Below, piece after piece: positions 24,124 through 32,575 of a stretch of DNA of 64,000 bases (position 1 is its first letter; each line of letters begins with the position of its first letter). The stretch covers positions 1 through 64,000 of the forward strand of contig NZ_NFHG01000015.1 in NCBI RefSeq assembly GCF_002159265.1, given 5' to 3'. The translations under genes were made by a program, and so were the position numbers. The notes under the pieces are model-generated. The model was not told the DNA's origin. It worked only from the letters and a program-made list of their open reading frames with translations, and made no database searches. This DNA comes from Flavonifractor sp. An82. Lineage in GTDB: Bacteria; Bacillota; Clostridia; Oscillospirales; Oscillospiraceae.

Positions 24124-25206
24124 ATGGCAAGAGTATTTATGAAGGGCTGCGAGGCCATCGCCGAGGCGGCCGTGCGGGCTGGATGCCGGTTCTTTGCCGG
24201 TTATCCCATCACCCCGCAGAATGAGATTCCCGAGTATTTTTCCCGTCGTCTGCCCGAGGTGGGCGGCGTCTTTGTCCAGGGCGAGTCTGAGGTGGCTTCC
24301 GTGAACATGGTGTACGGCGCCGCTTCCGCCGGCACCCGCTCCATGACCTCCTCCTCCTCTCCCGGAATCGCCCTGAAGAGCGAGGGCATTTCCTACTGTG
24401 CCGCCGCCCGCATTCCCATGGTGTACGCCAACATCTCCCGCGGCGGCCCCGGCGTGGGTTCCATCCAGCCCGCTCAGATGGACTACTTCCAGGCCACCAA
24501 GGCTTCCGGCAACGGCGGCTTCCAGATGATGGTCTTTGCCCCCTCCACCGTCCAGGAGGCCGTGGACATGACCTACAAGGCCTTTGACTACGCCGACCGT
24601 GACCGCAACCCCGTCCTCATCCTGGCTGACGGCGTCATCGGCACCATGATGGAGCCCGTGGTCCTGCCCGAGATGAAGAGCGACGAGGAAGTGGCCGCCA
24701 TCAAGGAGTCCAAGAAGGGCTGGGCCTGCATCGGCCACAAGCTGGACTACGCCAACCGCTCCTGGATCCAGCCCGGCCAGTGGCAGACCACCGTCATGCA
24801 GCAGGTCAACGAGGACGCCGCCGCTCTGTACGAGTCCTGGAAGAAGGACGTGCAGGTGGAGGAGTACCAGGTGGCCGACGCTGAGATCGTGCTCACCGCC
24901 TACGGCATCTCCGCCCGTATCTGCAAGTCCGCTGTGGACCTGCTGCGGGCCGAGGGTATCAAGGCCGGCCTGATCCGTCCCATCACCGTGCACCCCTTCC
25001 CCTACGAGGCCTATGACCACATCGACTACACCAAGTGCAAGGCCGTGCTGGATGTGGAGATGTCCATCCCCGCCCAGTTCGTGGCCGACGTTGAGGTGGG
25101 TGTGAAGGACCGCTGCCCCATCGAGACCTGCCTGTGCTCCGGCGGCAACATCATGAGCCGTGACAAAGTCATTGCTGCGGCCAAGAAGATCATGGAGGGG
25201 AAGTAA
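24124..25206 (+). CDS. vorB: 2-oxoacid:ferredoxin oxidoreductase alpha subunit (VorB type)
   Basis: A 360-residue subunit with the N-terminal pyrimidine-binding domain (FFAGYPITPQNEIPEYF, GESEVASVNMVYGAASAG) and a C-terminal domain II typical of 3-methyl-2-oxobutanoate/2-oxoglutarate oxidoreductase alpha chains. With beta and gamma it converts 2-oxo acids plus CoA to acyl-CoA, CO2 and reduced ferredoxin. Linkage to ptb and buk favours branched-chain 2-oxo acids as substrates. Codon use is extremely biased, indicating high expression. Confidence 0.88.
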   Translation: MARVFMKGCEAIAEAAVRAGCRFFAGYPITPQNEIPEYFSRRLPEVGGVFVQGESEVASVNMVYGAASAGTRSMTSSSSPGIALKSEGISYCAAARIPMVYANISRGGPGVGSIQPAQMDYFQATKASGNGGFQMMVFAPSTVQEAVDMTYKAFDYADRDRNPVLILADGVIGTMMEPVVLPEMKSDEEVAAIKESKKGWACIGHKLDYANRSWIQPGQWQTTVMQQVNEDAAALYESWKKDVQVEEYQVADAEIVLTAYGISARICKSAVDLLRAEGIKAGLIRPITVHPFPYEAYDHIDYTKCKAVLDVEMSIPAQFVADVEVGVKDRCPIETCLCSGGNIMSRDKVIAAAKKIMEGK

Positions 25207-25207
25207 G

Positions 25208-25945
25208 ATGGAAAAGATCTACGGAAGAACGAAAACCATCCAGGAAGATAAGGTCTCCGGCTTCTGCCCCGGCTGCATGCACTCCACCGTCATCAAGCTG
25301 ATTGGCGAGGTCCTGGAGGAGATGAACCTGGTTGACAAGGCCGCCTGCGTGCTGGGCATCGGCTGCTGCGGCCTGCACATGGACTACATCGCCTACGACA
25401 ACACCACCGCTCCCCACGGCCGCGCCTGCGCCGTGGCCACCGGCATGAAGCGCACCAACCCCGACTCCCTGGTGTTCACCTATCAGGGCGACGGCGACTT
25501 CGCCTCCATCGGTCTGGCCGAGTCCATCTCCGCCGCCAACCGCGGCGAGAACATCACCGTCATCTTCATCAACAACGGCATCTACGGCATGACTGGCGGC
25601 CAGATGGCCCCCACCACTCTGATCGGCATGAAGGCCTCCACCGCGCCCAAGGGCCGTATCGCTGAGGAGCACGGCTACCCCATGCACATGTGCGAGATCC
25701 TCAACCAGCTGACCGCTCCCGCCTACCTGGTGCGCACCAGCTGCAACACTCCCGCCAACGTGAACAAGACCAAGCAGGCCATCCACAAGGCCTTCCAGAA
25801 CCAGCTGGACGGCAAGGGCTTCTCCATGGTGGAGATCGTCACCAGCTGCCCCACCAACTGGGGCCTGGATCCCCTGAAGTCCCTGGACTACATCGAAGAG
25901 AAGATGCTGCCCGAGTTCCCTCTGGGCGTCATCCGGGATCGGTAA
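25208..25945 (+). CDS. 2-oxoacid:ferredoxin oxidoreductase beta subunit (TPP-binding)
   Basis: A 245-residue subunit. The TPP/Mg motif runs from GDGDF to NNGIYGMTGGQ, and conserved Cys residues (FCPGC near residue 20, GIGCCG near 50) are of the kind that bind the proximal [4Fe-4S] cluster in these enzymes. ATG 25208 starts two bases after the alpha stop, so the pair is tightly coupled. Confidence 0.9.
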   Translation: MEKIYGRTKTIQEDKVSGFCPGCMHSTVIKLIGEVLEEMNLVDKAACVLGIGCCGLHMDYIAYDNTTAPHGRACAVATGMKRTNPDSLVFTYQGDGDFASIGLAESISAANRGENITVIFINNGIYGMTGGQMAPTTLIGMKASTAPKGRIAEEHGYPMHMCEILNQLTAPAYLVRTSCNTPANVNKTKQAIHKAFQNQLDGKGFSMVEIVTSCPTNWGLDPLKSLDYIEEKMLPEFPLGVIRDR

Positions 25946-25960
25946 AGGAGGTACGCGAAT

Positions 25961-26506
25961 ATGGAAACCAATCTGTGTGTGGCCGGCTTCGGCGGCCAGG
26001 GCGTTATGACGCTGGGCAAGTTCCTGGCCGACGCCACCTGCAATTCCACCGACAAGAACGTGACCTTCTTCCCCTCCTACGGCGCTGAGCAGCGCGGCGG
26101 TACCGCCAACTGCTTCGTGGTCATCTCCGACGAGACCATCGGCGCCCCTCTGGGCGACGTGATGGACGACCTGATCGTTATGAACGGCCCCTCCCTGAAG
26201 AAGTTTATCGGCACCCTGAAGAGCGGCGGCACCCTGTTCATCAACAGCTCCATCGTGTCCGACGACATCGGCCGTGACGACGTGAAGCTGGTAAAGGCTC
26301 CCGTCACCGAGCTGGCCCTGGAGATGGGCAACGCCAAGGTGCTCAACGTCATCATGCTGGGCGTCTACGTGGGCTACACCGAGGTCATTGACCCCGCCAT
26401 CGTGTGGAACACCATCGAGCACAAGCTGGCCTCCAAGCCCAAGCTGCTCCCCCTGAACAAGCAGGCCTTTGAGAAGGGCCTGGAGCTGGGCCGCGCCCAA
26501 AGATAA
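25961..26506 (+). CDS. 2-oxoacid:ferredoxin oxidoreductase gamma subunit
   Basis: A 181-residue subunit starting with the glycine-rich CVAGFGGQGVMTLGK and carrying SYGAEQRGGTANC, both standard for the gamma chain that binds CoA and closes the active site. It completes the four-subunit set (delta, alpha, beta, gamma). Overall identity with Vor/Kor-type gamma chains is clear, the exact 2-oxo acid is inferred from context. Confidence 0.9.
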   Translation: METNLCVAGFGGQGVMTLGKFLADATCNSTDKNVTFFPSYGAEQRGGTANCFVVISDETIGAPLGDVMDDLIVMNGPSLKKFIGTLKSGGTLFINSSIVSDDIGRDDVKLVKAPVTELALEMGNAKVLNVIMLGVYVGYTEVIDPAIVWNTIEHKLASKPKLLPLNKQAFEKGLELGRAQR

Positions 26507-26515
26507 CTTCCGCCT

Positions 26516-26547
26516 ATGCGGGCGCACGGCCTCCTGTGCGCCCGCAT
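26516..26547 (+). other. Intergenic stem-loop between oxidoreductase and ptb
   Basis: ATGCGGGCGCAC pairs with GTGCGCCCGCAT around an 8-base loop, without a T-tract. Probably separates stability or expression of the two halves of the operon rather than ending transcription. Confidence 0.55.
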
Positions 26548-26604
26548 GGTCTATGGGGCGTCTCCCGCCCTTCCATTTACAATTCCGGAAAGGAGATCTT
26601 CCTT

Positions 26605-27516
26605 ATGGTATTCCATAATTTTGATGAGCTCATCGCCCACGTGAAGGGCAAGCCCAACCGCGCCCGCATGGCGGTAGCCGCCGCCGGCGACGAGCACACC
26701 CTCCAGGCTGTCCTCCGTGCCCGCGCCGAGGGCATCGTTACCCCCGTGCTGGTGGGCGACAAGGCCATCATCGATCAGGTCCTGGCCGAGCTGGGCGAGA
26801 CCGTCCCCGCCGAGGACATCTATGACGAGCCCGACCTGGCTGAGGCCGCCCGCAAGGCGGTGGCTCTGGTGAAGGAGGGCAAGGCCGACTTCCTGATGAA
26901 GGGCCGCCTGGACACCTCCGTGCTGCTGAAGGCTGTGGTCAACAAGGAGAACGGCCTGGGCAAGGGCGGCGTCATGAGCCACTTCACCGCTTTTGAGGTG
27001 CCCACCTACCACAAGCTGCTGATGCCCGTGGACGGCGGCATGGTGACCTACCCCACTCTGGAGCAGAAGAAGGCCATCATCGAGAATACCGTGGGCGCTC
27101 TGCGTGCCATGGGCTACGACAACCCCAAGGTGGGCATTCTGGCCTGCGTGGAGAAGCTCAACCCCAAGATGCCTGAGACTGTGGAGGGCGACGCCCTGAA
27201 GCAGATGAACCAGAAGGGCGAGATCACCGGCTGCGTGGTGGAAGGCCCCATCTCCTACGACTGCGCCGTCAGCAAGGAGATCGCCGACTTCAAGGGCTTT
27301 GAGAGCCCCGTGGCCGGCGACTGCGACGTGCTGGTTGCCCCCAACATCCACGCCGGCAACATCATGGGCAAGATGCTCACCGTCACCTGCAAGGCCAAGA
27401 TGGCCGGCTTCATCGTGGGCGCCCAGTGCCCCATCGTCATGACCAGCCGTGGCTCCTCCGCCGAGGAGAAGTACCTGTCCATCGTCATTTCCGCCGCTGC
27501 CGCTCAGAATCAGTAA
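26605..27516 (+). CDS. ptb: Phosphate butyryltransferase
   Basis: A 303-residue phosphotransacylase of the PTA/PTB family. FLMKGRLDTSVLLKAV and VDGGMVTYPTLEQKKAI, and the C-terminal APNIHAGNIMGK, are characteristic of butyryl/branched-chain acyl phosphotransferases. It exchanges CoA for phosphate on acyl-CoA. ATG 26605 follows AAAGGAG; upstream in-frame codons lie in the hairpin. With Buk it gives ATP from the acyl-CoA made by the oxidoreductase. Confidence 0.9.
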   Translation: MVFHNFDELIAHVKGKPNRARMAVAAAGDEHTLQAVLRARAEGIVTPVLVGDKAIIDQVLAELGETVPAEDIYDEPDLAEAARKAVALVKEGKADFLMKGRLDTSVLLKAVVNKENGLGKGGVMSHFTAFEVPTYHKLLMPVDGGMVTYPTLEQKKAIIENTVGALRAMGYDNPKVGILACVEKLNPKMPETVEGDALKQMNQKGEITGCVVEGPISYDCAVSKEIADFKGFESPVAGDCDVLVAPNIHAGNIMGKMLTVTCKAKMAGFIVGAQCPIVMTSRGSSAEEKYLSIVISAAAAQNQ

Positions 27517-27528
27517 GGAGGGACCTCA

Positions 27529-28611
27529 ATGGAACGTCTTTTGATCCTCAACCCTGGCTCCACTTCCACCAAGCTGGCCGTTTTTGACGGCGAGGAGCCC
27601 CTGTTTGTCGAATCCATCACCCACTCCGCTGAGGAGCTGGCTCCCTTTGACTGCGTGGCCGACCAGTATGAGTTCCGCCGGGACCTGGTGCTGGACTGCC
27701 TGAAGCGCCACGACATTGCCCTGGAGTCCCTCACCGCTATCGTCTCCCGCGGCGGCCTGCTCACCCCCATCGAGGCGGGCGCCTACGAGGTCAACGACGA
27801 CATGGTGTGGCAGCTGAAGAACAAGCCCCAGAACGAGCACGCCTCCAACGTGGGTGCCATGATTGCCCGCTCCATCAGCCTCCAGCTCAACATTCCCGCT
27901 TACATCTATGACGGCGTCACCGTGGACGAGCTGCTGCCCATCAACAAGATCACCGGTCTGCCCCTGCTGCGCCGCAAGGGCATGGGCCACAACCTGAACA
28001 CCCGGGCCGCCGCCATGCGCTACGCCCGTGAGAACGACAAGTCCTATGAGGATATCACTGTCATCGTGGCCCACCTGGGCGGCGGCATCTCGGTCAACCT
28101 GCACCACAACGGCAAGGTGGAGGACTTCATCAACGATGAGGAGGGCCCCTTCTCCCCCGAGCGCGCCGGCGGCCTGCCCATGTTTGATGTCATCAAGATG
28201 TGCTTCTCCGGCGAGTATGACTATAAGAGCATGATGAAGCTGGTGAAGAGCAAGGGCGGCCTGCTGGCCCACCTGGGCACCACCGATAGCCGTGAGGTGG
28301 AGAAGATGATCCAGGACGGCAACGAGCACGCCAAGCTGATCTACGACGCCATGATCCTCAACATCGCCAAGAACATCGGCAAGGTGGCTCCCGGCGTGTG
28401 CGGCAAGGTGGACGCCATCCTGCTCACCGGCGGCATCGCCTACTCCAACTATGTGACCAGCGAGATCGAGAAGCGGGTCTCCTTCATCGCTCCCGTGGTG
28501 GTGTACGCCGGCGAGGACGAGATGCGCTCCCTGGCCCTGGGCGGCCTGCGGGTCCTCCGCGGCGAAGAGAAGGCCAAGACCTTCGTCAAGAACGAGAACC
28601 CCGGTTATTGA
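27529..28611 (+). CDS. buk: Butyrate (branched-chain carboxylate) kinase
   Basis: A 360-residue acetokinase-family protein: LLILNPGSTSTKLAVF at the start, AHLGGGISV in the middle and LLTGGIAYSNYVT near the C-terminus, all standard for Buk. It converts acyl phosphate and ADP to the acid and ATP. It is 12 bp after ptb. In a Vor-linked operon the products are probably isobutyrate, isovalerate or 2-methylbutyrate rather than butyrate. Confidence 0.92.
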   Translation: MERLLILNPGSTSTKLAVFDGEEPLFVESITHSAEELAPFDCVADQYEFRRDLVLDCLKRHDIALESLTAIVSRGGLLTPIEAGAYEVNDDMVWQLKNKPQNEHASNVGAMIARSISLQLNIPAYIYDGVTVDELLPINKITGLPLLRRKGMGHNLNTRAAAMRYARENDKSYEDITVIVAHLGGGISVNLHHNGKVEDFINDEEGPFSPERAGGLPMFDVIKMCFSGEYDYKSMMKLVKSKGGLLAHLGTTDSREVEKMIQDGNEHAKLIYDAMILNIAKNIGKVAPGVCGKVDAILLTGGIAYSNYVTSEIEKRVSFIAPVVVYAGEDEMRSLALGGLRVLRGEEKAKTFVKNENPGY

Positions 28612-28638
28612 TTCCTCCAGCATCCCCGCTGAGTTGAA

Positions 28639-28685
28639 TAAAAGGAGAAGGTCCCTGCGGTTTTCCGCAGGGATCTTCTCCTTTT
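28639..28685 (+). terminator. Terminator of the ptb-buk operon
   Basis: AAAAGGAGAAG and CTTCTCCTTTT flank an inner CCCTGCGG/CCGCAGGG stem with a TTTT loop; T-rich 3' arm. It also separates the convergent nucleotidase gene. Confidence 0.85.
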
Positions 28686-28693
28686 CTGTTTCT

Positions 28694-30625
28694 TCAGCCC
28701 CGGTAGCGGCGGTAGCCGCTCCCCCGGCGTCCGCCGTAGCGGCGGCTCCGGCGGGTAACCAGCCGGTGTACCACAAATACCACCAGGGCGATCACTACCA
28801 GCACCACCGCCAGAGCGACAGCACCGATCAGATTCAGCCCCTTCAGCAGGCTTACCGGATTCCAGGAGGCATCCAGCACCTTGCGTCCCTCCGGGGCGGC
28901 ATAGCGCTGGTCCACCGTGCCCATGGACCGCAGGTAAGTGGCCAGGGCGTACCACTCCTTCAGTTCGGAGCCATTGGCGTTGTAAATGATCTGGTCCTCA
29001 AAGTTGGTAACCTCGTTGCCCTGGGCATCCTTGGGGGTGATCGTCAGGATGCCGAAGGATTTGTCGTTGACGGTACCCAGCATCTGGCCGGTGTACAGCC
29101 CGGTGACTACCCGGTAGAGCTTGTCATCCTCCAAAGGCACCGTGGTACCGTCAGGCAATACCTGGGCGCAGTCGTTCACCCGGTTGAGGAGCATCCGATG
29201 GGGGTTCCAGGTCCAGGCCATGCCTGAGCCGTAGATCTGGGCGGCGGGCATCAGGCCGGTCACCGAGGCATCCACCTCAAAGGCGTCCTTCAGTTCACGG
29301 CCGGTGATCCACACTGAGATCAGCGGGTAGCCCGGGGAGCCGTCCGCCCCTGACCCCAGGGAGGACACATTAAATACGTCCGATGTGGTGATCTCCCCGG
29401 CGGAGAAGGACTCACGGATCACCCCCGCTGCCACCACGGCGAAGTCCACCGGTACATAGTCCTCCCCCTCGGCCTGTTGGACGGCATATACATAGGAGTC
29501 GGCAATCAGATTGCCCAGAGTATCCTCCCTGTGTTCCTCCGCAAACCGGGAGATGGGGGTAAAATCGAAGTCCGACCGGGCCAGCACCTGGTCAAAGGTC
29601 ATGCCGAACTGAGAGAGGTACTCCTCCTCCACCAGAGGCTGGAAGGACTGGGCCAGCCGCTCCATCTCTTCATCGGCGGGCACCGTCTCGTCCACCGGCA
29701 CCAGCCGGTAATCCACCACCTTCTTCTCCCCGTTGGGCTGCCACTCCAAGTTGAGAACACCCAGATTGGTGGTATATTCACCGCAGGAGACAATGAGGGT
29801 GCTGTTGACCCGTATGGGCTCTGTCAATGTGGAATGGGTGTGGCCAGAGATGATGACGTCGATGCCGTCCACCGCCTTGGCCAGCTCATAGTCCTCACCC
29901 TTTTTCCCGTCGGTACCGCTGTGAGAAAGACAGATGATAAAATAGGGCTCGCTTCGCTCCTCCAGCTCCTCCTGCAGCGCCGCCACCGTCCGCTTAGCCG
30001 CGTCGGCAATGGGTTCAAATTCCATGCCTGACATGGGGGCGTAAGCGTCGGCATTCTCTCCCATCAGGCCAAAAATGCCATAGTTGATGCCGCCGCGGCT
30101 GAGGATCACATAGTCCTCCACACCGTAGTGCGCCATGGCCTGCTTCAGCTCCTGGCCCCCGGCCCCGTCCAGCACGGTGCCGTTGGACTGCACGATGGCA
30201 GGCACCGGACTGCCGCTGGAGGCTGCTGTCTCCAGCATCTGGGCCAGGCCGGAGGCCCGGTAGTCAAACTCGTGATTGCCCAGGGTGGTCACATCATAGC
30301 CCATGGCGCCCAGAGCCTTCAGCTCGGGGGCCTGGGTGGCGTAAATGGTCTGGAACAGGGTGCCCATGGAGAAGTCGCCCCCGTCCACCGTAATGGCGTC
30401 GGGGTATTTTACCCGCTCCCGCTCCAGCAGGGTAGCCAGCCGGGTATAGCCGCCGTACTCCCCTCCGTCCTCTGAGGGAGCGGGATAAAAATGGTCATGG
30501 GTATCGTGGGTAAACAGGATGGTGCTTTTATAGGTAGGCGCATTAGCTGACGCCGCGCAGGCCAGCGTCAGCAAAAAAATGACAAAAATTGCCGCAAATA
30601 GCCGTTTCAGGCCATAACGTACCAT
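28694..30625 (-). CDS. Secreted, membrane-anchored 5'-nucleotidase/UshA-like phosphatase
   Basis: A 643-residue protein. A signal peptide covers about residues 1-29. The N-terminal metallophosphatase domain has THDTHDH, GGDFSMG, GNHEFDY, LSHSGTDG and GHTHS. The C-terminal nucleotidase domain follows (EDTLGNLIADSYVYA, GSGMAWTWNP). A final TM helix (about 597-620) and an Arg/Gly/Tyr-rich tail anchor it. It should hydrolyse extracellular nucleotides or related phosphoesters. ATG 30625 follows GAGGGAG. Confidence 0.85.
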   Translation of the reverse strand: MVRYGLKRLFAAIFVIFLLTLACAASANAPTYKSTILFTHDTHDHFYPAPSEDGGEYGGYTRLATLLERERVKYPDAITVDGGDFSMGTLFQTIYATQAPELKALGAMGYDVTTLGNHEFDYRASGLAQMLETAASSGSPVPAIVQSNGTVLDGAGGQELKQAMAHYGVEDYVILSRGGINYGIFGLMGENADAYAPMSGMEFEPIADAAKRTVAALQEELEERSEPYFIICLSHSGTDGKKGEDYELAKAVDGIDVIISGHTHSTLTEPIRVNSTLIVSCGEYTTNLGVLNLEWQPNGEKKVVDYRLVPVDETVPADEEMERLAQSFQPLVEEEYLSQFGMTFDQVLARSDFDFTPISRFAEEHREDTLGNLIADSYVYAVQQAEGEDYVPVDFAVVAAGVIRESFSAGEITTSDVFNVSSLGSGADGSPGYPLISVWITGRELKDAFEVDASVTGLMPAAQIYGSGMAWTWNPHRMLLNRVNDCAQVLPDGTTVPLEDDKLYRVVTGLYTGQMLGTVNDKSFGILTITPKDAQGNEVTNFEDQIIYNANGSELKEWYALATYLRSMGTVDQRYAAPEGRKVLDASWNPVSLLKGLNLIGAVALAVVLVVIALVVFVVHRLVTRRSRRYGGRRGSGYRRYRG

Positions 30626-30711
30626 AATTCTCCCTCCTCACCTCCCATTCTGCCACAGTTTTCTCCAAAAGGAAAGCATAAAATAAGGCGGATTTTTCTC
30701 ATAATTTGTGC

Positions 30712-30740
30712 TTGACATTACCTCTCCACGCTGATATACT
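30712..30740 (+). promoter_or_regulatory. infC operon promoter
   Basis: TTGACA (30712-30717) and TATACT (30735-30740) are exactly 17 bp apart. The transcript has a leader of about 170 bases before infC. Confidence 0.85.
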
Positions 30741-30851
30741 GTTATGGCACAATAAAGCAGGAAGGTACCCCCGTCCTCACCTCCAGCACTCAGCAAAGAG
30801 GTCAACATGGTCAGCGGCGCGTCGTGTGTGCGGCGTGGCTGTTCTGTTGTG

Positions 30852-30882
30852 GCGCGGGTACCGGAATGGTAACCGCGTTTTT
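30852..30882 (+). terminator. Leader attenuator of the infC operon
   Basis: GCGCGGGTACC and GGTAACCGCG can pair (one mismatch) and are followed by TTTTT (30878-30882), only 17 bases before the infC ribosome site. This is the layout of an infC-rpmI-rplT leader, in which L20 or IF3 supply controls readthrough in Firmicutes. Confidence 0.65.
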
Positions 30883-30913
30883 GTATGCAGCAAAGAATTG
30901 GAGGTGCTTTCGT

Positions 30914-31447
30914 ATCAGCAAACAGGGTCATCAGATCAACGAAGAGATCCGCGACAAGGAAGTCCGGCTCGTCTCTGACAGCGGCGAGCAGCTGGGTATC
31001 ATGTCCGCCCGTGAGGCGCTGGAGCGCGCCATCGAGCAGAACCTGGACCTGGTGAAGATCTCTCCCAACGCCGTGCCCCCCGTGTGCAAGCTCATGGACT
31101 ATGGCAAGTACAAGTTCGAGCAGACCAAGCGGGAGAAAGAGGCCCGGAAGAACCAGCACGTCGTGGAGATCAAGGAAGTCCGTATGTCGCCGGGCATCGA
31201 CGTGAATGATTTTAACGTCAAGCTCCGCAACGCCCAGAAGTTCCTGAGCCAGGGCAATCGGGTGAAGGTCACCGTCCGCTTCCGCGGCCGCGAAATGGCC
31301 CACACCGATATCGGCAAGGGCCTGCTGCTCAAGTTTGCGGAACAGTGCAGCGAGGTGGCCGCGTTGGACAAGGACCCCAAGCTGGACGGACGGCATATGT
31401 CCATGTTCCTCTCTCCCAAGGTTGCTAAGGACGGCAAAAAGTCCTGA
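30914..31447 (+). CDS. infC: Translation initiation factor IF-3 (ATC start)
   Basis: The frame encodes typical IF-3: GHQINEEIRDKEVRLV, then ALERAIEQNLDLVKISPNA, VCKLMDYGKYKFEQ, VRMSPGIDVNDF and GREMAHTDIGKGLL. It binds the 30S subunit and checks start-codon pairing. No ATG, GTG or TTG is suitably placed; GGAGG at 30900-30904 is nine bases before ATC (30914), so translation most likely starts there. A non-AUG start is well known for infC in enterobacteria, where IF-3 represses its own synthesis. Length from ATC is 177 residues, normal for IF-3. Confidence 0.9.
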   Translation: MSKQGHQINEEIRDKEVRLVSDSGEQLGIMSAREALERAIEQNLDLVKISPNAVPPVCKLMDYGKYKFEQTKREKEARKNQHVVEIKEVRMSPGIDVNDFNVKLRNAQKFLSQGNRVKVTVRFRGREMAHTDIGKGLLLKFAEQCSEVAALDKDPKLDGRHMSMFLSPKVAKDGKKS

Positions 31448-31486
31448 CGCCATCCCTGAAATCCAAAGACAAAGGAGTTAACCACC

Positions 31487-31690
31487 ATGCCTAAACTGAA
31501 AACTCACTCCGGCGCGAAGAAGAGATTCAGCCTGACCAAGTCCGGCAAGGTCAAGCGCGCCCATGCGTTCAAGTCCCACCTGCTCAACGGCCACGGCAAG
31601 GACACCAAGCGTAAGAGAGGCCTCCGCGCCGGCGCTTATGCGGACAAGACCAACGAGCCCGCCATCAAGCGCATGATCCCCTACAAATAA
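31487..31690 (+). CDS. rpmI: 50S ribosomal protein L35
   Basis: A 67-residue basic protein (MPKLKTHSGAKKRFSLTKSG ... HLLNGHGKDTKRKRGLR) of the L35 family, with full expected length. It follows infC as in nearly all bacteria and is preceded by AAAGGAG. Confidence 0.97.
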   Translation: MPKLKTHSGAKKRFSLTKSGKVKRAHAFKSHLLNGHGKDTKRKRGLRAGAYADKTNEPAIKRMIPYK

Positions 31691-31730
31691 GATAATTTCT
31701 ACTTTACCTTAACATAGGAGGCTTTTTACA

Positions 31731-32087
31731 ATGGCTAGAGTTAAAGGCGCGATGATGACGCGCAAGAGAAGAAATAAGATCCTCAAGCTGGCCAAGGGCT
31801 ACTGGGGCGCCAAGAGCAAGCACTTCAAGATGGCCAACGAGCAGGTCATGAAGTCCCTGACCTACGCTTACACCGGCCGTCGCCTGAAGAAGCGCGACTT
31901 CCGCTCTCTGTGGATCACCCGTATCTCCGCCGCCTGCAAGCTGAACGGTATGAACTACTCCACCTTCATGAACGGCCTGAAGAAGGCTGGCGTGGAGATT
32001 AACCGTAAGATGCTGGCCGAGCTGGCTGTCAACGACAAGGCCGCTTTCACCGCTCTGACCGAGATGGCGAAGGCTCAGCTGGCCTGA
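31731..32087 (+). CDS. rplT: 50S ribosomal protein L20
   Basis: A 118-residue L20 ([20 protein letters not shown] ... [13 protein letters not shown]). It is needed for early 50S assembly and, in many Firmicutes, binds the operon leader to control its own synthesis. The protein has the long basic N-terminal tail and globular RNA-binding end of the family. Preceded by AGGAGG, third gene of the operon. Confidence 0.97.
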   Translation: MARVKGAMMTRKRRNKILKLAKGYWGAKSKHFKMANEQVMKSLTYAYTGRRLKKRDFRSLWITRISAACKLNGMNYSTFMNGLKKAGVEINRKMLAELAVNDKAAFTALTEMAKAQLA

Positions 32088-32096
32088 GACTGATAC

Positions 32097-32138
32097 AAAA
32101 AATTCCTGTGTTTCTCTCCGGAACACAGGAATTTTTTT
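32097..32138 (+). terminator. Terminator of the infC operon
   Basis: AAAAAATTCCTGTGTT pairs with GAACACAGGAATTTTTT around a short loop, with a run of T. Confidence 0.9.
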
Positions 32139-32144
32139 ATGCTC

Positions 32145-32202
32145 TTGACAGCGCTTGTCTAATAGGATAGACTATCCTCAGAGAGTCTATCCAGTTAGAC
32201 AA
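32145..32202 (+). promoter_or_regulatory. Promoter and BlaI-type operator
   Basis: TTGACA (32145-32150) and TAGACT (32168-32173) are 17 bp apart. A large dyad covers them: TTGTCTAATAGGATAGACT (32155-32173) against AGTCTATCCAGTTAGACAA (32184-32202), with the repeated half-site GTCTA/TAGAC. Binding would occlude the promoter and the BlaI ribosome site. Confidence 0.8.
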
Positions 32203-32212
32203 GGAGGCACCT

Positions 32213-32563
32213 ATGGAAACGCCCAAGATTTTTGAAAGCGAATACCGGTTTTGTCTCATCCTGTGGGAGCATGAGCCGGTGACCACCACGGAACTGGTCA
32301 AGCTGTGCCAGTCACAACTGGGGTGGAAGCGCACCACCACCTACACCGTCATCAAGCGGCTGGGGGAGCGGGGGGTGCTGCGCAATCAGGACGGTCTGGT
32401 CACCGCCCTCATCTCCAAAGAGGACGCTCAGGTGTCTGAGATCGACGAGCTGATGGAGAAGAAATTCCAGGGCTCCCTGCCCGCCTTTCTGGCTGCCTTT
32501 GCCCGCAGGCAGTCCTTGTCCAAGGACGAGGTGGAGGAGATCCGGCGCATCATTGAGAAATAA
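32213..32563 (+). CDS. BlaI/MecI/CopY family repressor
   Basis: A 116-residue protein with the winged-helix pattern of BlaI (EYRFCLILWEHEPVTTTELV, GWKRTTTYTVIKRLGERG) and a helical dimer domain. Members repress their own operon and are cleaved by a BlaR1-type membrane protease, which is encoded 12 bp downstream. The dyad in the promoter is the likely operator. Confidence 0.88.
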   Translation: METPKIFESEYRFCLILWEHEPVTTTELVKLCQSQLGWKRTTTYTVIKRLGERGVLRNQDGLVTALISKEDAQVSEIDELMEKKFQGSLPAFLAAFARRQSLSKDEVEEIRRIIEK

Positions 32564-32575
32564 GGAGGTACCGCG

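Noticed and set aside
22987-25020. A 677-codon antisense frame over the oxidoreductase genes
   Set aside because: Low-complexity translation, no ribosome site, and it covers well-conserved Vor subunits on the other strand.
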